Positions 1 through 6,825 of a DNA stretch of 8,967 nt are shown one piece after another. This DNA is from Nitrospira sp. Lineage in GTDB: Bacteria; Nitrospirota; Nitrospiria; Nitrospirales; Nitrospiraceae. The stretch lies in the NCBI GenBank assembly GCA_015904045.1, contig JABMDG010000060.1, positions 1-8,967 of the forward strand, in the 5' to 3' direction. Below the pieces are notes generated by a model, which did not search any database, was not told where the DNA came from, and was given only the letters and a program-made list of their open reading frames with translations. The first letter of the stretch is position 1. Each line of letters starts with the position of its first letter. The position numbers and the translations under genes were made by a program.

Positions 1-3000
1 CTTCCGCCGTCTTGGTTGCCGGAACTTGCGGCGTCAATGCTTTAATGCGTTGGTCGCCGATTGGAAGGACTTTGAATAGGCCCCACTGACCGGCGTTGGC
101 AAAGGCCGGACGCTGGTTCTTCCAGATGTAATCGCCGACGATCCGATTGGGACCACCGGCTCCTCCGGTCAGGTGCGCGTTGATCACCTCAGACCCTCCA
201 AATTCCATGGTGCTGACCTGGTCCGCACCCTGCATGTAGGGTTCATGAGGCCATTCGTGACCGTCAACGGTAAACAGCTGTACCTGCTCGCTGAACGCAC
301 CCAATACGTGAATAGCCACCGGGTCCCCGACATGGGCCTGCAACATCGGAGTGGCAGGAACCTCACCGGATTTCACGCAGCTGAAGATTTCTGAGACTTC
401 ACAGCCCTTTTCCAGTCTCCACGCGGTGGGCTCTGACCGGTAATTCACGGCCGTAATTCCCGCCACTTGTTGAATGTAGGGCATGAAGCTCACCCCGACA
501 ATGTTGTCCTCATCTTGGAACATGAGCGAGAAGTCGCGGTAGTTCTTGCGATTCTCGTTTCCAGAGATCGTCCGATCGACCAGCACATCGGCACGCCAAC
601 TGCTCTTCAGCGTGATATCGTCTCCGGTAACAGGATCACGATACGACGACCCCTTCGGACCGATAATGATCGAGCCGAACAGACCGTTTCTGGGGTTCTC
701 GACGACGTTCCCCCAGTCTTGAATGAGGGCGGCCAGTTCCCCGTACTCCGGATGCGCGTAGTACGTATAGGTCTTGCTCTGGCCCGGCCCAATCGTCTGA
801 TCACCGGGGTTGTTGCCGACATTGGCGCCGAACGACTCTTTCGGATCGAACGCCATCATGTCGACGTGGAACCCGGCTCGTTCCTTCGCCATCTCATTCT
901 TGAGGTTGATCTTCACGCAATCCCCGACGTTGACGTGTAGAGTCAGGGGGCTCGGCTTCAGGTCGCCGGCCTTGACCTTCCCACGATCTCCATCGAGCAC
1001 GTACATTTTGCCTTGCTCGTTTCCAAACACCATCTTGCGTTCGAGATCGACTTCCATCACACCCGGAGCCCCATCGTGGTACCGGATCTGCTGGTCAATC
1101 GCCGACACGTTGAAACTCTTCACCGGTGCTTCAGCTGGACAAATCGACGGAGCGGATTTTTGAATCTGCTCCCGACTCGGTAAGGGTTTCAGATCTCCCT
1201 GCAATTCATCGAAGACCCTAAAGATGCCCCAACTGCCTTCCGCGAAGTGCGAGGCCCGGCCGCTATAGTAGAGATAGTCACCGGCCTGCTTCTGTGGTCC
1301 ACCGGCAGCCGGAATCGCCGGGTCATACCGTTCACCGATGACCAGATGGACCGTGCTGCGCGGCATCGCGTCTTTCGCATACCGCTCCATCGGGAACCAA
1401 TGTCCTGTCACATGCCACGTATGCACTTCATTGGCCGATCCGACCAATGCTCGTACCAAGATCGGATCACCGAGGTAGGCACGCAACAGCGGTGTGCCGG
1501 GATCACCGTGAATACCGGACACAAACAACTTTGACGGATCCGGATTGTTCATGAGCCGCACGCTCAGCGGCTCGACCCGCATGCTGTAGCCACTCCCCGT
1601 GGTCGCCTCGCCACCGTTCAAAAACCACATCGGTGACTTGTTGATCTTCTCAGGGAATTGATGCGACGGCGGCCCGTCCACGGTCACCGCCCCGACTTTC
1701 GCCTGCGGGTTGTCCGAGGTGATGAGCTCAGCCGTTCTGGCGTTGCTGTCCATAATATGCATCATCACTTCGCGGAAGCTGCCGCGAATATGAGCGGAGA
1801 CCGGTTCCAGCGTATGGATATCCGCAATAGGACCGCTGCGGATTTCCTTCCCTGTCACCGGATCATGATACGTCGAACGCGGCGGCTCCGTGATGAATGC
1901 AGAGAACAAGCCGTGTCCCCATGTATCGGTACCGAACACATGGTCATGCCAATACACCGTGCCCAAGTCGGCATCGACATACCAGCGCTCACGGATAAAT
2001 TCGACACTGGCAATATCATCCTTCTTGTGGGCGTACTTCAACGGCGCATCGAAGGTAATCGTCTTGCCGTTGATGGACTTGATCCGAGCCACTTCAAAGA
2101 ACTTCGGATCGTCCATGCCGACGCCCAATTCGATATTGACGTGGAATTTTGACGGATCCGCGACCGTGATGCTCCGCGCACCGGCCTTCGTATCAGCCGT
2201 CAACACTGTGTTGGCCGGCAAAGGCATGCCCTTGTCCGGCTGTGGATCCTTCAACATGGTGAAGGCCCGCAAGGACATGTCATACGAGAACCCGATCGTC
2301 GGACCATCCGATGCGCTCGTATCGAATTGGAAGAAATGCGGATGGAGATTGATCTTGTTGGACCACCCCGTTCGGGCATCGTCCGGAATCTCGTTTTTGA
2401 AGATCACGTCCACGCAATCGTAGACATTGCCGCGAATCACCAACGGAACCTGTTTCTTGGGATTTTGTCGCACTTCTGCTTCTTCTTCGTGCAACACGTA
2501 GATCATACCGATGGGATCGACCAGGGCGGCGGAGTTCGCCGTCGCCGGCTTCAGCGTGATCGGCAGCGTAATGGCATGGGTCGTGAAGTATTTCCGCGGG
2601 GCATTCTCCGGACACAAACTCCACGGACCCTGCTCACCAGGCCTGGCTGGCTCAGTGCTCTTAGTACCATCCTCTCTCACATGGAACGGCTCAAGCCATG
2701 GCGCGCCGCCATGGTTCGGTGCAAACGGCGGACGCTTGCCCAGATGCGGACGGAGCCACGGAAAGGCCAACTTCCCGGTTTGCGGGTCGAACGTGATCGG
2801 CGGACGCTTCAAGGGAGCCGGCGAGACGTAGTCCGCCCACTTATGTGGAGTTTCCGGCTCGTTAAGGGCTAGAGTCCCTTCCCACTTCCAATTCACCACC
2901 GTGGCATCATTCGCCTGAGCCTGTTTCACCTGATCTTCGGTCTTCCCAGGCAAACCCTGGGGCGGGAGCATGTATTCAACCCAATCTTTGATTGACACCT

Positions 3001-4696
3001 TCACCGGATTGGCTTTCCAGTCGGTCTTGTCCTTTGTAATTTCCCACTTCTTCCCGCCGTACCAATCCACCGTGGTCCCGACCAGCTTATCGGAGCTCAC
3101 AGCGGGCTTGATCTTGCCTTTGCGATCCGGCAATTCCACCAGCGCCTTCATCACATCGGTTTGGAACCCAGGCGCTTGCAACGTGTTATACACGCGCCAG
3201 AACCCCCACATCCCGGTGACGTAGTGCTGCGGGATATGGCAGTGGAACACGAATTCTCCGGCCAATGCTTGTAATCCACCGGATCCGCCCTCGGTCACCT
3301 CATCGTAAATCTCCGACGGGCCGATGGATTGAACGTCCAACCGGTCTGACGTGTCATTAATCATTGGGAACTTGACCGGACCGTTCTTCGAAAGGGTCGG
3401 GTCCAACTTGCTGGTCCCCGGTTGTCTGGCCCAGCGGATCGACCCGCCGTGCAGGTGGTGCGAATGGACAATCTCCGATCCGCCGACCATCCGGAACGTT
3501 GCCGGATCTCCCAGATAGGAACGGGGAATCGTGGTGGCAGGATCGCCGAACGTATAGGACCCGTACCCCTGCGACTCGTCGGCAAACCCGACCAGATGCT
3601 CCTGCAGCTCCAGCCGTGTGCCGTGCGGTTCGCTGCGGTAGTTGAGCAGCCGCGCAGCCGGCCTGTAGGTATCAGTATGGGCATCGCGCTGCGGCAGCAT
3701 GTCGCCCTTGCGATTCAAGAGGCGGAACGTCTCGTCACCGGCCTCGTGATAGAAAATAACGAACTCGCGGAAGTCCGAGCCGTTCGCCACATCGATCATA
3801 GCCTCCCAACCGCTCTTCATCTCCTCCCCGGTGAATGGGCTGAGGAATCGCGAGCCGCGCGGCTCAACGACGAGCGAACCCAGCAAGCCCAGCGAGTACT
3901 GCTCGCGTGTGGCATGGCTGTGAAATGCGTGGCCGCCTGTCTGCATATCAGGCTGGATATACCATTCGAATTCGCCGGTTTTTCCCGCCGGCACCAACGC
4001 ATCCGGGTTATTGGCTGTCGCCGGCTTACCGGAGCGGGCCACCAACATTTGCGACCCGTTGATGATCATGTTCGTCGGCTCACCGTCGATCTGGTTACGG
4101 AGGGTGAGCTTCAGGCAATCGCCCTGGTTCGCCCGGATGACCAGCGGCTGAATCAGGTCGCCTTGCAAGCCGTTCGACACGGCCCCTTCGGCAAACGTCG
4201 GATCCTCGCTCTCGCGTGCCGTCTTGTTCTTGGCTTCTTCCTCACGTACGCCCGCGACGTTCTCGGTGAGCGCATACATAAAGCCCGGATAAAAATCGCC
4301 GAACCGATTCACGGTAATCTCGACGTTGATGGCCGTGACATCATAGGTGCGAACGGGTGCGTAAGCCGGGCACCGGGCGCCCTGTGACACCCTCACCTTG
4401 TCCGGGTCTTCCGCCACCAGGAGCACGCCTTGCTGCATAGCGTGGGCGCTGGCTCCCTGGAACGGCCCCTTCGACTGTACTTGCCGCTCGATCTGTTCGA
4501 CGGCCTTCGACATCTTGTCCATCAAAACCGGACCGGCCTGCGCATGCACCGGTGTGGCTACATCCACCGTTGAATCCTGCGCGACGTGTGACTCGTGCGA
4601 CATGATTGCGGCGGCCGGCAGCACCCCAGTCAGTGTCAGGCAGGTCGCTAACCCCAGTACTCTCGACGACCACATCCGTGTAGTTGAAACACTCAT
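1..4696 (-). CDS. Giant six-domain MofA/OmpB-like multicopper oxidase (3' end outside window)
   Basis: Translating the minus strand from ATG 4696 gives one open frame of 1565 codons to the window edge with no stop. The start follows GGGAGG (4705-4710) at 8 nt spacing. Residues 1 to about 30 form a Sec signal peptide ending near LPAAA, so the enzyme acts outside the cytoplasm. Three modules begin with similar C-P-x2-A-P segments at C109, C695 and C1186. Each module holds two cupredoxin-like domains, giving six in total, as in ceruloplasmin. Copper ligands seen: H411-x2-H414-x-H416, and HCHIPQHYVTGM at 485-496 (C486, H491 and M496 form type 1; H485 and H487 are trinuclear). HPH at 785-787 and WHDH at 916-919 are the other trinuclear pairs. 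Module 2's equivalent of the Cys motif is YYSGRASH (Cys replaced by S1145), and module 3 lacks ligands, so I see a single type-1 site. MofA (Mn oxidation) and OmpB (Fe reduction) are about this size. The substrate here is unknown. A promoter at 4867-4895 should drive it separately from the upstream genes. Confidence 0.93.
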   Translation of the reverse strand, partial: MSVSTTRMWSSRVLGLATCLTLTGVLPAAAIMSHESHVAQDSTVDVATPVHAQAGPVLMDKMSKAVEQIERQVQSKGPFQGASAHAMQQGVLLVAEDPDKVRVSQGARCPAYAPVRTYDVTAINVEITVNRFGDFYPGFMYALTENVAGVREEEAKNKTARESEDPTFAEGAVSNGLQGDLIQPLVIRANQGDCLKLTLRNQIDGEPTNMIINGSQMLVARSGKPATANNPDALVPAGKTGEFEWYIQPDMQTGGHAFHSHATREQYSLGLLGSLVVEPRGSRFLSPFTGEEMKSGWEAMIDVANGSDFREFVIFYHEAGDETFRLLNRKGDMLPQRDAHTDTYRPAARLLNYRSEPHGTRLELQEHLVGFADESQGYGSYTFGDPATTIPRSYLGDPATFRMVGGSEIVHSHHLHGGSIRWARQPGTSKLDPTLSKNGPVKFPMINDTSDRLDVQSIGPSEIYDEVTEGGSGGLQALAGEFVFHCHIPQHYVTGMWGFWRVYNTLQAPGFQTDVMKALVELPDRKGKIKPAVSSDKLVGTTVDWYGGKKWEITKDKTDWKANPVKVSIKDWVEYMLPPQGLPGKTEDQVKQAQANDATVVNWKWEGTLALNEPETPHKWADYVSPAPLKRPPITFDPQTGKLAFPWLRPHLGKRPPFAPNHGGAPWLEPFHVREDGTKSTEPARPGEQGPWSLCPENAPRKYFTTHAITLPITLKPATANSAALVDPIGMIYVLHEEEAEVRQNPKKQVPLVIRGNVYDCVDVIFKNEIPDDARTGWSNKINLHPHFFQFDTSASDGPTIGFSYDMSLRAFTMLKDPQPDKGMPLPANTVLTADTKAGARSITVADPSKFHVNIELGVGMDDPKFFEVARIKSINGKTITFDAPLKYAHKKDDIASVEFIRERWYVDADLGTVYWHDHVFGTDTWGHGLFSAFITEPPRSTYHDPVTGKEIRSGPIADIHTLEPVSAHIRGSFREVMMHIMDSNARTAELITSDNPQAKVGAVTVDGPPSHQFPEKINKSPMWFLNGGEATTGSGYSMRVEPLSVRLMNNPDPSKLFVSGIHGDPGTPLLRAYLGDPILVRALVGSANEVHTWHVTGHWFPMERYAKDAMPRSTVHLVIGERYDPAIPAAGGPQKQAGDYLYYSGRASHFAEGSWGIFRVFDELQGDLKPLPSREQIQKSAPSICPAEAPVKSFNVSAIDQQIRYHDGAPGVMEVDLERKMVFGNEQGKMYVLDGDRGKVKAGDLKPSPLTLHVNVGDCVKINLKNEMAKERAGFHVDMMAFDPKESFGANVGNNPGDQTIGPGQSKTYTYYAHPEYGELAALIQDWGNVVENPRNGLFGSIIIGPKGSSYRDPVTGDDITLKSSWRADVLVDRTISGNENRKNYRDFSLMFQDEDNIVGVSFMPYIQQVAGITAVNYRSEPTAWRLEKGCEVSEIFSCVKSGEVPATPMLQAHVGDPVAIHVLGAFSEQVQLFTVDGHEWPHEPYMQGADQVSTMEFGGSEVINAHLTGGAGGPNRIVGDYIWKNQRPAFANAGQWGLFKVLPIGDQRIKALTPQVPATKTAE
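341..2320 (-). repeat. Direct repeat, copy 1 (inside the full oxidase)
   Basis: This 1980-base segment, codons 793-1452 of the full oxidase, is repeated at 6988-8967 at a constant offset of 6647 bases with no insertion or deletion. The protein is about 93% identical, but in one 60-base stretch I compared (421-480 with 7068-7127) 12 bases differ, mostly at third positions. Confidence 0.9.
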
Positions 4697-4811
4697 ACGG
4701 TCAACCTCCCATCAATCAAGGGGTAAAACATCAGACAAATAGAGACGCTCGTTTTGTTGAGTTCAAAACTGCGAAGGCCCAGAGCTATTGGCTGGATCAT
4801 AGCGAAGTTAC

Positions 4812-4853
4812 GTATGGCCGATGTACATCGAGGCCAGGTGAGTCCGACCATAC
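4812..4853 (-). promoter_or_regulatory. Inverted repeat and perfect palindrome in the oxidase leader
   Basis: GTATGGTCG (4853-4845) can pair with CGGCCATAC (4820-4812) in the transcript: nine base pairs with one G-U wobble. It begins about seven bases after the predicted transcription start. Between the arms, partly sharing the second arm, lies the perfect 12-base palindrome CGATGTACATCG (4819-4830). The structure could be an RNA element or, through the palindrome, a dimeric regulator's operator. It matches no riboswitch I recognise. Confidence 0.35.
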
Positions 4854-4866
4854 CTCGAAAGTCGGG

Positions 4867-4895
4867 CTTATAGCAGGTCCGACGGAATCTTGCAA
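4867..4895 (-). promoter_or_regulatory. Sigma-70-type promoter with extended -10 for the full multicopper oxidase
   Basis: On the minus strand TTGCAA (4890-4895) is followed, after exactly 17 bases, by TATAAG (4867-4872), with TGC directly before the -10 giving the extended TGnTATAAG form. Transcription would start near 4860, leaving a leader of about 160 nt before ATG 4696. The -10 matches consensus at five of six positions and the -35 at four of six. The element makes the full oxidase independent of the upstream three-gene operon. I saw no obvious CueR or CusR box. Confidence 0.6.
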
Positions 4896-4930
4896 TATGC
4901 CTGTTCGGCGTTGCCATATCCGTTCAGTTT

Positions 4931-4953
4931 CTGCCCGAGCAGTGATCGGACAG
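4931..4953 (-). terminator. Possible weak terminator or operator hairpin downstream of the SmbP-like gene
   Basis: On the minus strand CTGTCCGA and TCGGGCAG form eight pairs, including one wobble, around the seven-base loop TCACTGC. The next bases are AAACTGAACGG, so there is no U-tract. It sits about 60 bases after the SmbP-like stop and just upstream of the oxidase -35, so an operator or transcription pause role is as likely as termination. Confidence 0.25.
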
Positions 4954-5013
4954 CATCGAGTCATGCTAACACGACAACGGTGGTCAGGCAGAACGTACCC
5001 TTTTCAACGCCTG

Positions 5014-5424
5014 CTATGCCCCGTCGTCTTTCATGTCGGCAAGATGTTTCATCGCTTGCCGCGCCGCCGCGCGGGCTTTGGCCGCAGGATTCAAGCTGGC
5101 CCCGGGATCGACCTTGTCCCCCATCTCTGCCACCCGTTTACAATGCTTGATGGCGTCCTGCAGGTGCGGCGCGGCTTCCTTGCCATGTTCATCGGCGGGC
5201 GGCAGGGCCTTGAGAATGGCCTGGGCCTGCTTGGCCACCTGGGCGCAGTGGTGCACGATGGCTTTTCCATCGCCCATGCCGCCATGCATGACCATTTCCT
5301 CCGCGTCCCGCACCATCGCCATGCCCTGCTCTTGGATCGCCTTGGGCGATCCCGCAGCGGCGGTCCCGGTGGAAAGAACTCCGACCAACAGAGTAACCAC
5401 CATGGGGTGGAGGTGCACCATCAT
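5014..5424 (-). CDS. Small secreted SmbP-like His/Met-rich metal-binding protein
   Basis: The frame encodes 136 residues with an N-terminal signal peptide (cleavage near TAAAG at 21-25), followed by helices rich in Ala, Lys, Met and His. Candidate ligands include H47, H58, H59, C60, H80, H87, H94, C95 and H127, plus M35, M37, M44, M46 and M50. The segment HLQDAIKHCKRVAEMGDK (87-104) closely resembles the repeat unit of Nitrosomonas SmbP (HLEDAIKHG), a small periplasmic helical protein that binds Cu and other divalent metals. Unlike SmbP, the histidines are fewer and two Cys occur. Two ATGs lie in tandem (5424 and 5421) behind GAGGG; the second has the better spacing, so the true start may be one codon later. 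The gene starts 7 nt after the stop of the copper-motif gene and ends at TAG 5014-5016. A metal-buffering or chaperone role for the oxidases is inferred. Confidence 0.78.
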   Translation of the reverse strand: MMVHLHPMVVTLLVGVLSTGTAAAGSPKAIQEQGMAMVRDAEEMVMHGGMGDGKAIVHHCAQVAKQAQAILKALPPADEHGKEAAPHLQDAIKHCKRVAEMGDKVDPGASLNPAAKARAAARQAMKHLADMKDDGA

Positions 5425-5431
5425 TCCCTCA

Positions 5432-6205
5432 TCACTTCGCTTCGAACAGCAAGTCGAGTGTGGTGGTCCCGTTCGACGTGACCGTTACGTCCCGCTCCTG
5501 GATACCCAGGGCCGGGTGCCAGGCTTTAATGTGATAGGTACCTGCCGGAAGATCACCGATGGTGAATGAGCCATTGGGCCCTGTCACGGCATAGTAGGGG
5601 TTGTCGATTGCATACCCCCAACTTTGCATGTAGGGGTGCATCCCGCATTGCAGGGTAAACACTTTGCGTCCCTTGACCAGCTGCACGATATCGGTTGTGC
5701 CGCTCACATGCAGGGCCGGCCGATGCATGACGATATCGACACCGGAATGATCGTACGCATACCCTTGTATGTCGTGGGACACCGGATCTCGATTAAAGAC
5801 CGTCACCCGACGCTTGTCGCTGACCACGGTGACAAACGGTATGAACTGGCAGAGACTCGCTTCCACTTCAGCATCGGTGAAGGTGAACGGCTTCCCTTTC
5901 TCAATCCCTTCCACGACCACAACCACATCCTTGAGCCCGCCGTCCGAGCCGATAGTGACCTCCTTCAGGAGACGATGCCCATTTCCATCCGAGAGTACCG
6001 CACAATACTCGCGGTCGTAATAGCGACGGAGCTCGAATGCTTTCGGCGGCGGCACGGTTCCCGTAAACGTGATCTTGCCTTGCAATGTCGCCCCATTGGT
6101 CACGGGCTCTGACGCGTACGCCCACACATCCGTTTGGAGACCGCTCACTGGGACCAGGTGCACACATGTCGCGAGGCACAGCCCTATGTTTATGACTCGT
6201 TTCAT
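5432..6205 (-). CDS. Secreted cupredoxin-like protein with CxxHxxM motif and carboxypeptidase-regulatory-like domain
   Basis: The 257-residue protein starts at ATG 6205, preceded by AGGAGG at good spacing. The frame is open further upstream to ATG 6349, but that extension overlaps the previous gene and would bury the signal peptide (MKRVINIGLCLATCVHLVPV). Residues 38-200 look cupredoxin-like: TLQGKITFTGTVPP near the start, H144 in VSHDIQGYAYDH, then the loop CGMHPYM (C187, H190, M193), which fits a type-1 copper site of plastocyanin type with H144 as the fourth ligand. Residues 205-254 (AVTGPNGSFTIGDLPAGTYH onward) match the carboxypeptidase regulatory-like beta-sandwich, often seen in this order in Nitrospira and related bacteria. 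If it is a blue copper protein it could exchange electrons with the neighbouring oxidase. It overlaps the upstream gene by ATGA and is followed 7 nt later by the SmbP-like gene, so the three look like one operon. Confidence 0.85.
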   Translation of the reverse strand: MKRVINIGLCLATCVHLVPVSGLQTDVWAYASEPVTNGATLQGKITFTGTVPPPKAFELRRYYDREYCAVLSDGNGHRLLKEVTIGSDGGLKDVVVVVEGIEKGKPFTFTDAEVEASLCQFIPFVTVVSDKRRVTVFNRDPVSHDIQGYAYDHSGVDIVMHRPALHVSGTTDIVQLVKGRKVFTLQCGMHPYMQSWGYAIDNPYYAVTGPNGSFTIGDLPAGTYHIKAWHPALGIQERDVTVTSNGTTTLDLLFEAK

Positions 6206-6825
6206 TGCCGTCCCTCCTTCAGCTCTTGGCCCTCGTTCGATGTTGGTTGCAGGGTCGCCGGTGGATTGGCGGGATCCAATCGCCGAGGCAGCTCGAACAA
6301 GAACGGGGACTGCTCGGTAAAGATCACCCGACGAAACTCCTCTGACCACTCTCCTTGCTTACTGACTGTCTTCAACGGAAACCGCCGGGCTTTGGTCACC
6401 CACCGGTAATATTGACGCGTGTCGCCGTCCTCTTTGACGGTCACCTCGAATAGTTCCGTGGGATAGCCGTTCAGCGTCTCTTCCCCCACGAACTCTCGTG
6501 AGATTTCCCCTTCCATCACTTCGCTCACCACCAACCGATGGTGCTTCATGATGGGGACTTCCAGGTATTGCCGCCGTTTCGACAGGATAAGCCAGGAGGT
6601 CCCGTGGTCCATCCGCACGATGATGATGCTGGCGCCTCCCTGCGGCTGGGTGAATTCGAACCGCCAGCGGTCGTCCTTGGCATTGACGTGGGCCGTCACT
6701 ACGGACTTACCGCTTTTTACGACCCGCTCGGCAGAAAAATCAAGCGCCGAGGCCTGATGCGTCAGCCCCCCGATCGAAATCGACGCAACCCACACCGAGA
6801 GTCCGATAACACCTCGTTGCCACAT
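6202..6825 (-). CDS. Secreted LolA/DUF4412-like protein of unknown function
   Basis: The 207-residue frame from ATG 6825 opens with a classic Sec signal peptide: MWQR, then a hydrophobic stretch to about residue 21, with probable cleavage after HQASA at residue 27. The mature part is beta-rich. Residues 66-92 (IIIVRMDHGTSWLI, then QYLEVP) resemble the LolA/LppX-fold proteins often annotated as DUF4412 or outer-membrane lipoprotein-sorting proteins, which typically read RPDKG..W.L...Y.E.P. There is no lipobox Cys, so it is probably soluble in the periplasm. I chose this start for the signal peptide, but there is no clear Shine-Dalgarno upstream (ACGCATCCATCAAAT). The same frame is open back into the truncated oxidase, so some translation could arrive by readthrough. 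The stop overlaps the next start as ATGA, which points to translational coupling with the copper-motif protein. Function is inferred from fold resemblance only. Confidence 0.75.
   Translation of the reverse strand: MWQRGVIGLSVWVASISIGGLTHQASALDFSAERVVKSGKSVVTAHVNAKDDRWRFEFTQPQGGASIIIVRMDHGTSWLILSKRRQYLEVPIMKHHRLVVSEVMEGEISREFVGEETLNGYPTELFEVTVKEDGDTRQYYRWVTKARRFPLKTVSKQGEWSEEFRRVIFTEQSPFLFELPRRLDPANPPATLQPTSNEGQELKEGRQ

Larger units (their letters stand above)
4697..5013. other. Intergenic region of 317 bases between SmbP-like gene and full oxidase
   Basis: No convincing gene is present. Reading on the minus strand it holds, in order, an inverted repeat AGCAT-6-ATGCT (4952-4967), an eight-pair hairpin (4931-4953), an extended -10 promoter (4867-4895), a structured leader (4812-4853) and the Shine-Dalgarno GGGAGG (4705-4710). 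A 74-codon frame (4917-4693) crosses it but looks non-coding. Confidence 0.6.

Noticed and set aside
3422..4387. 321-codon open frame on the plus strand
   Set aside because: It is exactly antisense to the oxidase, has biased arginine-rich composition and no recognisable domain. Such shadow frames are common opposite GC-rich genes.
4693..4917. 74-codon minus-strand frame whose TGA overlaps the oxidase ATG, resembling a coupled leader peptide
   Set aside because: It has no Shine-Dalgarno, its start is upstream of the predicted promoter, and the composition looks non-coding. A shorter start at 4851 has GAGG only one base away.
4684..5481. 265-codon plus-strand frame crossing the intergenic region
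   Set aside because: It lies antisense to the SmbP-like gene and the oxidase start and shows no domain, while the minus-strand genes have signal peptides and ribosome binding sites.
5901..6179. Minus-strand 92-codon frame inside the cupredoxin-like gene
   Set aside because: It is an out-of-frame shadow of that gene with a low-complexity arginine- and glycine-rich tail.
5432..6349. Longer start (ATG 6349) for the cupredoxin-like protein
   Set aside because: The extra 48 residues overlap the LolA-like gene and would bury a clear signal peptide. ATG 6205 has a strong AGGAGG upstream.
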